Assembly (NCBI GenBank): GCA_963800335.1
Contig: CAWDAN010000007.1
Span: 124,001-188,000, forward strand
Source: Flavisphingopyxis sp963800335
GTDB taxonomy: Bacteria > Pseudomonadota > Alphaproteobacteria > Sphingomonadales > Sphingomonadaceae
Length of the DNA: 64,000 bases
Reading direction: 5' to 3'
A program made the translations under genes and the position numbers. This document shows, piece by piece, positions 26,873 through 35,314 of this stretch (position 1 is its first letter; every line of letters starts with the position of its first letter). The notes below the pieces were generated by a model. That model searched no databases, was not told the DNA's origin, and saw only the letters and a program-made list of their open reading frames with translations.

Positions 26873-27445
26873 ATGCAGACCGGATGCCCCGTGCCTGACG
26901 TTACCCTCAAGACCCGTATTCGCGACGAAGCGATCGGTGGCGACAATCCCTTCCGCTGGGAAGAGGCCTCGACCGGCGAGATGTTCGCCAAGGGACGCCA
27001 CGTCGTCTTCGCGCTGCCCGGCGCGTTCACCCCGACCTGCACGACCGAACAGGTTCCCGCGTTCGAGCGTCACTATGACGACTTCAAAGCCGCCGGCGTC
27101 GAGGACGTCTACTGCCTGTCGGTCAACGATGCGTTCGTGATGTACCAGTGGGGCAAGTTCCTCGACGCGAAAAACGTGAAGATGCTCCCCGACGGTTCGG
27201 GCGATTTTACCCGCCGGATGGGCATGCTGATCAAGAAGGATCATGTCGGCTTCGGCGAGCGCAGCTGGCGCTATGCCATGGTCATCGACGACGGCGTGAT
27301 CACCGCAATGTTCGTTGAGCCGGGCATCAACGACGTCGGATCGGACAGCGATCCCTATGGCGAGAGCAAGCCCGAGCCAGTGCTGGAATGGGTCAAGGCC
27401 AACCCCGCCAAGACCGGCGCAGCGCGCGAACTCGAAAACGCCTAA
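26873..27445 (+). CDS. Peroxiredoxin, Prx5/AhpE-like (redoxin domain)
   Basis: The 190-residue protein carries the active-site segment PGAFTPTCTTEQVP with the peroxidatic Cys at the typical Prx5 position. It reduces H2O2 and alkyl hydroperoxides, probably with glutaredoxin or thioredoxin as donor. A CAGGAGAC ribosome-binding site precedes ATG 26873, and a strong terminator follows. No OxyR or reductase gene is adjacent. The 145-bp upstream gap shows no gene. Confidence 0.92.
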   Translation: MQTGCPVPDVTLKTRIRDEAIGGDNPFRWEEASTGEMFAKGRHVVFALPGAFTPTCTTEQVPAFERHYDDFKAAGVEDVYCLSVNDAFVMYQWGKFLDAKNVKMLPDGSGDFTRRMGMLIKKDHVGFGERSWRYAMVIDDGVITAMFVEPGINDVGSDSDPYGESKPEPVLEWVKANPAKTGAARELENA

Positions 27446-27484
27446 GCCGCGACTGCGTCGCCAACGCGACGCGAGAGTATCGAA

Positions 27485-27516
27485 GGGCGCGCATCCTGCG
27501 GGGTGCGCGCCCTTTT
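27485..27516 (+). terminator. Rho-independent terminator after the peroxiredoxin gene
   Basis: GGGCGCGCA (27485-27493) pairs with TGCGCGCCC (27504-27512) and is followed by TTTTT. This is one of the cleanest terminators in the window. Confidence 0.9.
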
Positions 27517-27553
27517 TGCTGGCCCTGGCGGTGTCTCCGCGCCACGATGCCGC

Positions 27554-28060
27554 ATGTCCGCCGCGCCGATCATCGTCACCGCCGAGATGGGCGCCGCTGA
27601 CCAGCGCTGGGCCGACGCGCTGCGCGCTGCGCATTTCCCGCCCGAGCGCAATTTCCTCGCCGCGCATATCACGCTGTTCCACCACCTGCCGCCCTCGCTG
27701 CTCGCCGAACTGTGCGAACGATTGCGCGTGCTGGTCGCGGGCCCGCCGCCCGAGGCGCGGCTAACCGATGTCATGCTGCTCGGACGCGGCGTGGCGTATC
27801 GCGTCGAATCGCCTGCGTTGCGCGAACTGCGAAGCGAACTGGCCGAGGCGTTTCACGGCCTGCTGACGCCGCAGGACAGCCAGGCGCCGCGTCTCCACAT
27901 CACTGTCCAGAATAAGGTCGATCCCGCGACGGCGCGGGCGCTCCATGCCACGCTGGCCGCCGACTTCGTGCCGCGGCCACTGGCCATCGCTGGGCTTGCC
28001 GCCTGGCACTATCGCGGCGGCCCGTGGGAACAGGCCTGGCGCGGGCATTTTCGCGGCTAG
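27554..28060 (+). CDS. 2'-5' RNA ligase family protein (2H phosphoesterase)
   Basis: The 168-residue protein has the two HxT/S motifs of the 2H phosphoesterase fold: HITLFHH near residue 36 and HITVQNK near residue 115. Such proteins hydrolyse or ligate 2'-5' or cyclic phosphodiester bonds in RNA; the physiological substrate is unknown. The ATG at 27554 is chosen over an upstream in-frame start because the extra residues lie in the terminator region. Its TAG stop shares a CTAG with the convergent reductase gene. Confidence 0.85.
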   Translation: MSAAPIIVTAEMGAADQRWADALRAAHFPPERNFLAAHITLFHHLPPSLLAELCERLRVLVAGPPPEARLTDVMLLGRGVAYRVESPALRELRSELAEAFHGLLTPQDSQAPRLHITVQNKVDPATARALHATLAADFVPRPLAIAGLAAWHYRGGPWEQAWRGHFRG

Positions 28061-29295
28061 GACAGCAGTTCCTTGAGCGGCACGGCAATGTCGGCGAGTG
28101 CGCCCGCGTCGACCTCTGCGCGCGCCTCGATCAACTTGCGGCCCTGAACGTAATCCTTCGCCCGATCGACGCAGTCGAGCGCGACGACACGCCCCGCCTT
28201 GCGATAGATCACCGAAAAACTGCGCGAAGCCGGGTCGCCGCGAACGATTTCCTCGTCATGGCCGATATTGAGCCCGACGGTTTGTAGTTTCAGGTCGTAC
28301 TGGTTCGACCAGAACCACGGCAGCGCGTCGTAGATCGCCTCTTCGCCCATCATGTCCTGGGCGACGACCTTGGCCATGTCGTGCGCGTTCTGGACCGATT
28401 CGACGCGCGTCTGCTCGCCGTCGGCCCAGACATTCGCATGGCTGGCGCAGTCGCCGATCGCGTAGATGTCGGGCAGGCTGGTGCGGCACGCGCGGTCGAC
28501 ATCGACGCCGTTGCCGCCCGTTGCGCCCGCGGCGATCAGCGGACCGACCTCGGGCACGATGCCGATCCCCGCGACGATCAGCTCGCAGGGGAGGCTGTCG
28601 CCATCGGAAAGGCTGCACGATACGCCGCCGTCGTCGCGCTTGATCGCCTCGACCGTCGTGGCAAGCCGGATATTGACGCCCTGGCGGCGATGTTCGGCGG
28701 CATAGAAATCGGACAGCGCCGCGCCTGCGACCCGCGGCAACAGCCGGTCGGCCATCTCGACCACCGTCACCGCCTTGCCGAGCATTCGGAATCCCGCCGC
28801 CGCTTCGAGTCCGATATAACCACCGCCGACGATCACCACGCGGCGCGTGTCGGCGAGCGCAGCATGGATCGCGTCCACATCGCGCTTCTTGCGGATCGCG
28901 AACACCGCGGCGTCATCACCGCCGGGGCAAGGCAGCGTGCGCGCCTGGCCGCCCGTGGCCCAGACCAACCGGTCGAAACCGATCGTCCCATGGCCGGTAG
29001 TCGCGACCGTCTTGGTGGCCGGATCGACGCGCGTCACGCGCGATGCGGCTAGCAGCGTGATATCGCGCTCGCTCCAGAACGATTCGGGACGGAACAGCAT
29101 CCGCTCGAAATCCTTGTCGCCGGTCAGGTATTCCTTGCTCAGCGGCGGGCGTTCGTAAGGCAGTTCGGGCTCGTCGCCGATCATTGCGATCGATCCGCCA
29201 TAACCTGCCTGACGTAGCTGGATCGCGGCCTGCGCGCCGCCATGGCCGGCGCCGACGATAAGGACGTCGTAATGCTGCATGTCTGCGTTGGTCAT
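28057..29295 (-). CDS. NAD(P)H:FAD-dependent ferredoxin/rubredoxin reductase-type oxidoreductase
   Basis: The protein has the N-terminal FAD motif VLIVGAGHGGAQAA, the family signature YERPPLSKEYL, the NAD-binding GGGYIGLEAAAGFR near residue 150, and the second FAD motif YAIGDCA. This architecture is typical of reductases that feed electrons to a [2Fe-2S] ferredoxin for oxygenases or P450s. No ferredoxin or oxygenase gene is nearby, so the partner is unknown. Start 29295 is preferred to 29301 because AGGG then sits at a better distance. Confidence 0.9.
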   Translation of the reverse strand: MTNADMQHYDVLIVGAGHGGAQAAIQLRQAGYGGSIAMIGDEPELPYERPPLSKEYLTGDKDFERMLFRPESFWSERDITLLAASRVTRVDPATKTVATTGHGTIGFDRLVWATGGQARTLPCPGGDDAAVFAIRKKRDVDAIHAALADTRRVVIVGGGYIGLEAAAGFRMLGKAVTVVEMADRLLPRVAGAALSDFYAAEHRRQGVNIRLATTVEAIKRDDGGVSCSLSDGDSLPCELIVAGIGIVPEVGPLIAAGATGGNGVDVDRACRTSLPDIYAIGDCASHANVWADGEQTRVESVQNAHDMAKVVAQDMMGEEAIYDALPWFWSNQYDLKLQTVGLNIGHDEEIVRGDPASRSFSVIYRKAGRVVALDCVDRAKDYVQGRKLIEARAEVDAGALADIAVPLKELLS

Positions 29296-29424
29296 GGCCA
29301 TGCCCTAGCGCGTCGGGCTGTGCTTGCGAAGCATGTCATCGCGATATTGACCGGGTGCCAGCCGGTCCGTATAGGCCGCGCTTCCAACCGCGCCTCCCCA
29401 CCCAGATCGGGCGGCGCGTTACGG

Positions 29425-29501
29425 GGCGGAGTAGCTCAGCTGGTTAGAGCAGCGGAATCATAATCCGCGTGTCGGGGGTTCGAGTCCCTCCTCCGCTACC
29501 A
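29425..29501 (+). tRNA. tRNA-Met (anticodon CAT), elongator type
   Basis: A 77-nt cloverleaf: the acceptor strands GGCGGAG/CTCCGCT, D-arm GCTC..GAGC, anticodon stem GCGGA/TCCGC with loop ATCATAA (anticodon CAT) and T-arm GGGGGTTCGAGTCCCTC fit, with encoded CCA. The paired first base and lack of three G:C pairs in the anticodon stem rule out the initiator. Similarity to alphaproteobacterial elongator tRNA-Met favours Met over tRNA-Ile(CAT), which cannot be excluded entirely. Confidence 0.93.
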
Positions 29502-29690
29502 GTTACATAAAACCATCCGGGGGATGGCTTTATGTAACTCCCGAGCGCAAGCGAGGGGTGTATATCGTCCGGGGGACGATTTTTGCGAGGCTCCCGAGCG
29601 CTAGCGATGGGTGCGAACCATCCGGGGGATGGTTTTATGTAACCCCCGAGCGCCAGCGAGTGGTGTGAACCGTCCAGACGATCGCCTCGC
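29502..29690. repeat. Cluster of REP-like palindromic repeats
   Basis: Directly after tRNA-Met lie three related units plus a fragment. Each has a short palindrome around CCGGGGG (CCATCC/GGATGG at 29513-29527; ATCGTCC/GGACGAT at 29564-29580; AACCATCC/GGATGGTT at 29616-29634), followed by CCCGAGCGCnAGCGA and GGTG. Segments 29511-29560 and 29616-29665 are 50-bp direct repeats with four differences. The first palindrome extends to a 17-bp arm with one mismatch (29502-29538). No gene is visible in the interval. They may be transcription stops or intergenic mobile repeats. Confidence 0.8.
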
Positions 29691-29724
29691 TCACGCTAAT
29701 ATGGCGTTGCCCTGAATCCCGGCC

Positions 29725-30762
29725 TCAAACGGCGTGCAGAACGCCGCGATAGCTCATGTCCTCGAGCGCCTTGCCTGCGCCGAGCGCGACGCAGCTCATC
29801 GGATCGTTGGCGATGCGGACGGGCAGGCCGGTGTTTTCGGCCAGCACGACGTCGATATTGCGCAGCAGAGAGCCGCCGCCGGTCATGACGATGCCAGTGT
29901 CCATGATGTCCGCGGCGATCTCCGGCGCGGTGTGTTCGAGCGCCTGGCGGACCGTCTCGACGATCTGCGACACCGGCTCGGCGAGCGCCTTGCAGATGTC
30001 GCGCTGGTCGATCCGGATTTCGAGCGGAACGCCGCGCACGACTTCGCGGCCGCCGACGCGCACCTGCGACGTTGCCTGATCGCTTGTCACGATTGCCGAC
30101 CCTGCCTCGATCTTGATCCGCTCGGCGGTCGCTTCGCCGATCAGCAAATTATGTTTGCGACGGACGAACGAAGTGATCGCTTCATCCATCCGGTCGCCGC
30201 CGACGCGCGCCGACAGGCTCATGTGTAGCCCGGCGAGCGAAACCACACCGACTTCGGTCGATCCGCCGCCGATATCGACGACCATCGATCCGACCGGGTG
30301 CGTCACGGGCAGGTTCGCGCCGATTGCGGCCGCCATCGGTTCGTCGATCAGCCAGACCTTGCGTGCGCCCGCATTGGTCGCCGCGTCGCGGATCGCGCGG
30401 CGTTCGACCTGGGTCGATCCCGACGGGACGCACAGGACGATTTCGGGGCTGCCGCGCATCCGCGTCCGGGCGAGCTTGCGCGCCTTGGCGATGAAGTATT
30501 TGATCATCTGTTCGGCCACGTCGAGATCGGCGATGACGCCGTTGCGCAGTGGCCGGATCGTCTGGACGTTGGCCGGGGTCTTGCCCATCATCAGCTTGGC
30601 ATCGGCGCCGACCGCGCGCACGCGCCTTACGCCGTCGATCGTCTCCATCGTCACGACCGACGGTTCGGCCATGACGATGCCGTGGTCGCGCAGGAACACC
30701 ACCGTATTGGCGGTTCCCAGATCCACCGCCAGGTCGACCGCGGAGAACGGGAAGATACTCAT
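29725..30762 (-). CDS. Rod shape-determining protein MreB family actin homologue
   Basis: The protein has the actin-fold phosphate-1 loop DLAVDLGTANT, the phosphate-2 loop VVDIGGGSTEVG, and the adenosine motif MTGGGSLLRNID. MreB filaments guide lateral cell-wall synthesis. Start 30762 (MSIFPFS) gives 345 residues, the usual length; 30771 (MTF) is an in-frame alternative. The ribosome-binding site is weak for either. No mreC/mreD follows; the downstream neighbour is a REP-like cluster, so this may be a paralogue outside the main mre operon. Confidence 0.9.
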   Translation of the reverse strand: MSIFPFSAVDLAVDLGTANTVVFLRDHGIVMAEPSVVTMETIDGVRRVRAVGADAKLMMGKTPANVQTIRPLRNGVIADLDVAEQMIKYFIAKARKLARTRMRGSPEIVLCVPSGSTQVERRAIRDAATNAGARKVWLIDEPMAAAIGANLPVTHPVGSMVVDIGGGSTEVGVVSLAGLHMSLSARVGGDRMDEAITSFVRRKHNLLIGEATAERIKIEAGSAIVTSDQATSQVRVGGREVVRGVPLEIRIDQRDICKALAEPVSQIVETVRQALEHTAPEIAADIMDTGIVMTGGGSLLRNIDVVLAENTGLPVRIANDPMSCVALGAGKALEDMSYRGVLHAV

Positions 30763-30850
30763 GAATGTCATTCGAAAGGAAACCCTGTTGTCAGCTGCCC
30801 AGCGTGACAGCCGGAGGGCCTTCGAGCGGTCCAAATGACTGGCAGGTGAA

Positions 30851-30876
30851 TGCGCGCGGGGTTCATTCCGCGCGCA
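30851..30876 (-). terminator. GC hairpin between proA and the mreB-like gene
   Basis: TGCGCGCGG (30851-30859) pairs with CCGCGCGCA (30868-30876) across an 8-nt loop, 35 bp after the proA stop. There is no T-run, so it may stabilise the proA mRNA end or act as a weak or Rho-dependent stop. The 150-bp interval contains nothing else recognisable. Confidence 0.35.
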
Positions 30877-30911
30877 CGACGGACGGTCGCTCAGCTGCGA
30901 CGAGATTGCCT

Positions 30912-32176
30912 TCAGGGGCGGGTCTGGCCGTCGCCGTGGACGAGATATTTGAAGCTGGTCAGCTGCTCGAGGCCGACCGGGCCGCGCGCGTGCATCTTGC
31001 CCGTCGCGATGCCGATTTCGGCGCCCATGCCGAACTCGCCGCCGTCGGAAAACTGCGTCGATGCATTGTGCATGACGACGGCGCTGTCGATCGCGGTCAG
31101 GAAGCGATTGGCGGCCTCCTCGTTCTCGGTGAGGATGGCGTCGGTATGACCCGATGAATGCGCCGCTACGTACTCGATTCCCGCGGCGAGATCGTCGACG
31201 ACCTTCACCGAGGCGATCGCATCGAGAAATTCGGTGTCGAAATCGGCCGGCTCGGCGGGCTTGATCCGGTCCTCGATCGCTACCGATTCCGCATCGCCGC
31301 GCAATTCGCAGTCGGGCATCGCATCGGCCAGCATCGGGATCGCCTCGGCGGCGACCGCCCGGTCGACGACGATGCTCTCGGTTGCGCCGCAAACGCCGGT
31401 GCGGCGCAGCTTGGCATTGCGGATGATCGCGACCGACTTGGCAAGGTCGGCATCGGCATGGATGTAGCTGTGGCAGTTGCCGTCGAGGTGGAGGAGCGTC
31501 GGGACCTTGGCCTGGTCGCGAACCAGCTCGACGAGACCGCGTCCCCCGCGCGGGATGACGAGGTCGACATAATCGACTGCGCGGAGCAGCTCGGCGACCG
31601 CCTCGCGGCTCGTCGTGCCAACGGTCTGGACCGCGTCTTCGGGGAGGCGTGCGGCCTTGAGCCCGGCCTGCATGCAGGCGACGATCTCGCGCGTCGAATG
31701 GCGGCTTTCTGAGCCTCCCCGCAGGATGATCGCGTTGCCCGACTTGAGGCACAAGGCGCTGGCATCGGCACCGACATTGGGGCGCGAATTCATAAATCAT
31801 TCCGATCACCCCGATGGGGACCGCGACGCGTTCGATCGTGAGCCCGTTGGGCCGGTCGAATGTCGCGAGGCGCCGGCCGACGGGGTCGGGAAGGCGGGCG
31901 ATCTCGTCGAGCGCGTCGGCCATCGCCGCGATACGCGCCTCGTCGAGCATCAGCCGGTCGATAAACGAATCTGGGCTTCTTGCCGCGGACACCGTCGACG
32001 TCCTTTTCGTTCGCTTCGATCAGCCTCGGCGTGGCGGCGCGCAGCGCCATGGCTGCTGCGGTCAACGCCAGGTTCTTCGCCTCGGTCGTCGCACCGATCA
32101 ACTGGCGCGCTGCGCTGCGCGCGCGCTTGCCAAGCTCTGCGATGTGGGCGGCGGGGTCGAGTGTCGTGTCGTTCAT
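30912..32176 (-). pseudogene. proA: Gamma-glutamyl phosphate reductase, frame broken twice
   Basis: ProA reduces glutamyl 5-phosphate to the semialdehyde in proline synthesis. The N-terminal part (ATTEAKNLAL, EANEKDVDG), the middle (SFIDRLMLDEARI, PLGVIG-like PIGVIGMIYE) and the remainder (SRPNVGADASALCLKSGN, nucleophile Cys in RRTGVCGATE) are in three frames. Breaks lie near 31975-31982 and at 31786-31791, where GAATTC replaces an expected GAATC on the gene strand. Each is a one-base insertion; the corrected length is 420 residues. All catalytic residues remain, so an assembly error is the simplest reading. Confidence 0.9.
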
Positions 32177-32560
32177 GAGAATGCCTATCATATTATTTCG
32201 GTTGAACCATCCGCGCCCGTTTTACGGTCGCGATCGGACCCGGTCAGGATTTGGGCTTCGCGCAGCGTCTCGAGCATTGCGCGCCAATATCGCCGAATCC
32301 ATGATCCGCGAAATCGCATCACTATTGTCCGTTGCGCTATGCAGAAAACGCACAAGTTTTCTTCGTAAGAGAAATAACCCCGTGCTGCTATAAATATTAG
32401 AAGACCGAGACGAATGCTATTCTTCCCAATCATTCCAGTATGTCACGGCGCGAACGCCAGCGATAGCGTCGATAGAGAAAGGCCGTATCGACCGACAAGC
32501 CGGTTGTGCATCGCACAATGCATAACTAGATAGCCAGCAGCATTTTTCAAGGCAATGGTG
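32177..32560. promoter_or_regulatory. Divergent proA/proB control region, comparatively A/T-rich
   Basis: This 384-bp interval separates leftward proA from rightward proB and contains no supported gene. It is visibly richer in A/T than its surroundings (for example around 32330-32410). At 32504-32518, TTGTGC and GCACAA form a perfect 6-bp inverted repeat with a 3-bp spacer, about 43 bp before proB, consistent with a dimeric regulator site. No exact sigma-70 promoter was identified. Confidence 0.4.
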
Positions 32561-33724
32561 ATGACTGGCGTAATTCAAAGCAAGCGTATCGTCGTGAAAG
32601 TGGGCTCGAGCCTGCTCGCAAACAGCGATCGCCTGACCCCGCGTTTCGGCTTTATCCAGCGGCTGATGGAAGACATCGCCCGGCTGCGCGACGATGGTTA
32701 CGAGGTCATCCTGTGTTCGTCGGGAGCGGTCGCGCTCGGCCTCAACATCCTCGGCGAGCGGCCCGAAACGGCGGGCCTGACCGACAAACAGGCCGCCGCG
32801 GCGTGCGGCATGCCGCTGCTGCTCAACGTCTATAAGCAGATTGCGCACGAATATGGCTTCGAGATCGCCCAGATCCTCCTGACGCTCGGCGATTTCGAGG
32901 ACCACCGCCGCTTCCTCAACACCAAGAACACCGTCCACCGGCTGCTCAAGGCGCAGGTGGTGCCGATCGTCAACGAGAACGACACGATCACGACCGAGGA
33001 AATTCGCGTCGGTGACAACGATCGCCTCGCTGCCAAGATCGCCCAGATGGTCGAGGCGGGGAAGTTCATCATCCTGACCGGCGTCGACGGGCTCTACGAC
33101 CGCAATCCCGATGAAGACGGCGCGCAGCTGATCGAGGAGGTCCACGACGTCAGCGAGTATATCGAGGCGACGAGCGGCACCAGCACGCTGGGCACCGGCG
33201 GCATGCTGACCAAGCTGCAGGCCGCCAACATGGCACAGAACGCGGGGTGCACGACCTATATCGCCAATGGCGAGGCCGAATATCCGCTGTCGTCGGTCCT
33301 GTCGGGCGCGCGCAAATGCACCAGGTGCATCGCGCACGCCAATCCGGGGTCGCTGTGGACGACGTGGCTGGCCGATCGCCTGCAAATGGCGGGAAGCCTC
33401 GTCATTACCGGGGAGGCGGCTGAAAACCTTGGCCAGGGAAAGGCGATCCATCGGCGCGACGTAATCTCGATGGACGGCGATTTCTCGCGCGGCGACGTGC
33501 TCCATATCTACGACGAGGAGGGGATCGAGCGCGCCCGCGGCCTGTCCGATTTCTCCTCCGAAGAGACGCGCATCATGACGCTGAACCAGGAGCTTCCCGC
33601 CGACCAGCTGCTCGGCTATCAAACCCATGCCGAAATCGTCCGGCCCGACAATCTGGTCGTGCTCGAAACCCGGCATCTGACATGGGACGCGCCGGTCGCC
33701 TCGACGAGGCCCGATCGGGGTTAG
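32561..33724 (+). CDS. proB: Glutamate 5-kinase
   Basis: ProB phosphorylates glutamate to start proline synthesis and is normally feedback-inhibited by proline. The amino-acid kinase domain is intact: VVKVGSSLL, SSGAVALG, the VNENDTI segment and GTGGMLTKLQAA. A C-terminal PUA domain of about 100 residues follows. Start 32561 is preferred because AAGG is eight bases upstream; ATG 32555 is very close to it. The gene lies opposite proA, an unusual divergent arrangement compared with the common proB-proA operon. Confidence 0.95.
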   Translation: MTGVIQSKRIVVKVGSSLLANSDRLTPRFGFIQRLMEDIARLRDDGYEVILCSSGAVALGLNILGERPETAGLTDKQAAAACGMPLLLNVYKQIAHEYGFEIAQILLTLGDFEDHRRFLNTKNTVHRLLKAQVVPIVNENDTITTEEIRVGDNDRLAAKIAQMVEAGKFIILTGVDGLYDRNPDEDGAQLIEEVHDVSEYIEATSGTSTLGTGGMLTKLQAANMAQNAGCTTYIANGEAEYPLSSVLSGARKCTRCIAHANPGSLWTTWLADRLQMAGSLVITGEAAENLGQGKAIHRRDVISMDGDFSRGDVLHIYDEEGIERARGLSDFSSEETRIMTLNQELPADQLLGYQTHAEIVRPDNLVVLETRHLTWDAPVASTRPDRG

Positions 33725-33743
33725 CGAGCGAGCCGGGGGACCA

Positions 33744-34235
33744 ATGCCTAAGGATAAACTGGTCGCGATAGCGATTGCACAAGCCGACGATCCCGCCATC
33801 CGCGCGATCGTCGAGGATGTCTGCCGCGCGACCAAGATGGGCTTTGCTGCCCTCGCGCGCGTCACCGATAGTCGCTGGATCGCGTGCCAGGTCGTCGACC
33901 AGATCGAGTTCGGCCTCGATCCTGGCGACGAACTCGACGTCGCCACGACGATCTGCAACGAGATCCGCGAATCGGGCCAGGCGGTCGTCATCGACCATGT
34001 CACGATCGATGCCGGCTGGCGGACCCACCCGACGCCGACGCTCTATGGCTTCGAAAGCTATGTCTCGTTCCCTGTCGTCCTGTCCGACGGGAGCTTCTGG
34101 GGCACGCTGTGTGCGATCGACCCGAACCCGCACGAGGTCAGCTCCGAAGATCTGGTCACGCTGATCGGCGACTACGCCGCGCGCGTGGCAAGGATCATCG
34201 AGGGCAGGGTGATCGAGCGCGGCATCGTCGCCTGA
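33744..34235 (+). CDS. Stand-alone GAF domain protein
   Basis: The 163-residue protein is almost entirely one GAF domain: VCRATKMGFAALARV, the FESYVSFPVVL strand and FWGTLCAIDP near residue 125 are characteristic. GAF domains bind small ligands, cyclic nucleotides or chromophores. No output domain or histidine-kinase partner is present, and no chromophore Cys is evident at the usual bilin position. It follows proB by 19 bp and may be cotranscribed. Confidence 0.85.
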   Translation: MPKDKLVAIAIAQADDPAIRAIVEDVCRATKMGFAALARVTDSRWIACQVVDQIEFGLDPGDELDVATTICNEIRESGQAVVIDHVTIDAGWRTHPTPTLYGFESYVSFPVVLSDGSFWGTLCAIDPNPHEVSSEDLVTLIGDYAARVARIIEGRVIERGIVA

Positions 34236-34342
34236 GGCCACCGGGGCCGTGATGCGCCCGATTGGTGACAAACCGGGCGCGACCCCCTAGATGCGCCTGC
34301 TGCGGCATCGCCGTATCATTCATTTCACGCCTGGAGCTTCGC

Positions 34343-35311
34343 ATGTCCGCCACCCGCCATTCGCGCATGATCATCCTCGGTTCGGGTCCCGCCGGCCTGT
34401 CGGCCGCGATCTACGCCGCGCGCGCGGGAATGAAGCCGATCGTGATCCAGGGCATGCAGCCCGGCGGACAGCTGACGATCACCACCGATGTCGAAAACTA
34501 TCCCGGTTTCGCCGAAGTCGTTCAGGGCCCGTGGCTGATGGAGCAGATGCAGGCGCAGGCGACACATGTCGGGACCGAGATGGTCTATGACCTGATCGTC
34601 GATGTCGACCTGTCGCGGCGCCCGTTCCGCCTGACCGGCGACGGCGGCGCGATCTACGAAGGCGAAACGCTGGTCATCGCGACCGGTGCGCAGGCCAAAT
34701 GGCTCGGCGCGCCGGGCGAGGCCGAACTTGGCGGCAAGGGCGTATCGGCCTGCGCGACGTGCGACGGATTCTTCTATCGCGGCAAGAAGGTCGTCGTCAT
34801 CGGCGGCGGCAACACCGCGGTCGAGGAAGCGCTTTATCTCACCAACCATTCGGACGACGTCACGCTGATCCATCGCCGCGATTCGCTGCGCTCGGAAAAA
34901 ATCCTGCAGGAACGCCTGTTCGCCAATCCGAAAATCTCGGTGCTGTGGAACAAGAGCGTCGAGGCTTTTGTCGGCGGCGGCGATCCCGAAGGGCTGGTCG
35001 GCGTCGACCTCGTCGATACCGTGACCGGCGAAAAGAGCCACGAGCCGTGCGAAGGCGGCTTCGTCGCGATCGGCCACGCGCCGTCGACCGAATTGTTCAA
35101 GGGCAAGCTGCCGATGGACGACCACGGCTATCTCGACGTTGAAAAGGGCACCAGCCGGACCGTCATTCCCGGCGTGTTCGCTGCGGGCGACGTGTCGGAC
35201 AAGGTCTATCGCCAGGCGGTCACCGCCGCCGGCATGGGCTGCATGGCCGCTCTCGATGCCGAGAAATTCCTCGCCGAGGCTGATTTCGAGGCTGCCGAAG
35301 CCGCCGAGTAA
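34343..35311 (+). CDS. trxB: Thioredoxin-disulfide reductase
   Basis: This FAD enzyme transfers electrons from NADPH to thioredoxin. The 322-residue protein has the FAD motif ILGSGPAGLSAA, redox-active CATC at residues 137-140, the NADPH motif VVIGGGNTAVEEA, and the terminal FAD signature FAAGDVSDKVYRQ. Start 34343 (MSATRHSRM) has CTGGAG upstream. It converges on the exosortase-associated hydrolase 1 gene with three bases between stops. Confidence 0.96.
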   Translation: MSATRHSRMIILGSGPAGLSAAIYAARAGMKPIVIQGMQPGGQLTITTDVENYPGFAEVVQGPWLMEQMQAQATHVGTEMVYDLIVDVDLSRRPFRLTGDGGAIYEGETLVIATGAQAKWLGAPGEAELGGKGVSACATCDGFFYRGKKVVVIGGGNTAVEEALYLTNHSDDVTLIHRRDSLRSEKILQERLFANPKISVLWNKSVEAFVGGGDPEGLVGVDLVDTVTGEKSHEPCEGGFVAIGHAPSTELFKGKLPMDDHGYLDVEKGTSRTVIPGVFAAGDVSDKVYRQAVTAAGMGCMAALDAEKFLAEADFEAAEAAE

Positions 35312-35314
35312 GCT

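Noticed and set aside
29502..29690. Repeats after tRNA-Met as a CRISPR array
   Set aside because: Units are imperfect palindromes of unequal spacing without unique spacers, and no cas genes are present.
29725..31992. A single long minus-strand frame apparently fusing the proA middle to MreB
   Set aside because: It arises from proA frame breaks: the proA middle part happens to be in the MreB frame. Family boundaries show two separate genes.
32188..32433. Possible 81-residue gene between proA and proB
   Set aside because: No ribosome-binding site, no recognisable motif, and composition of an intergenic control region.
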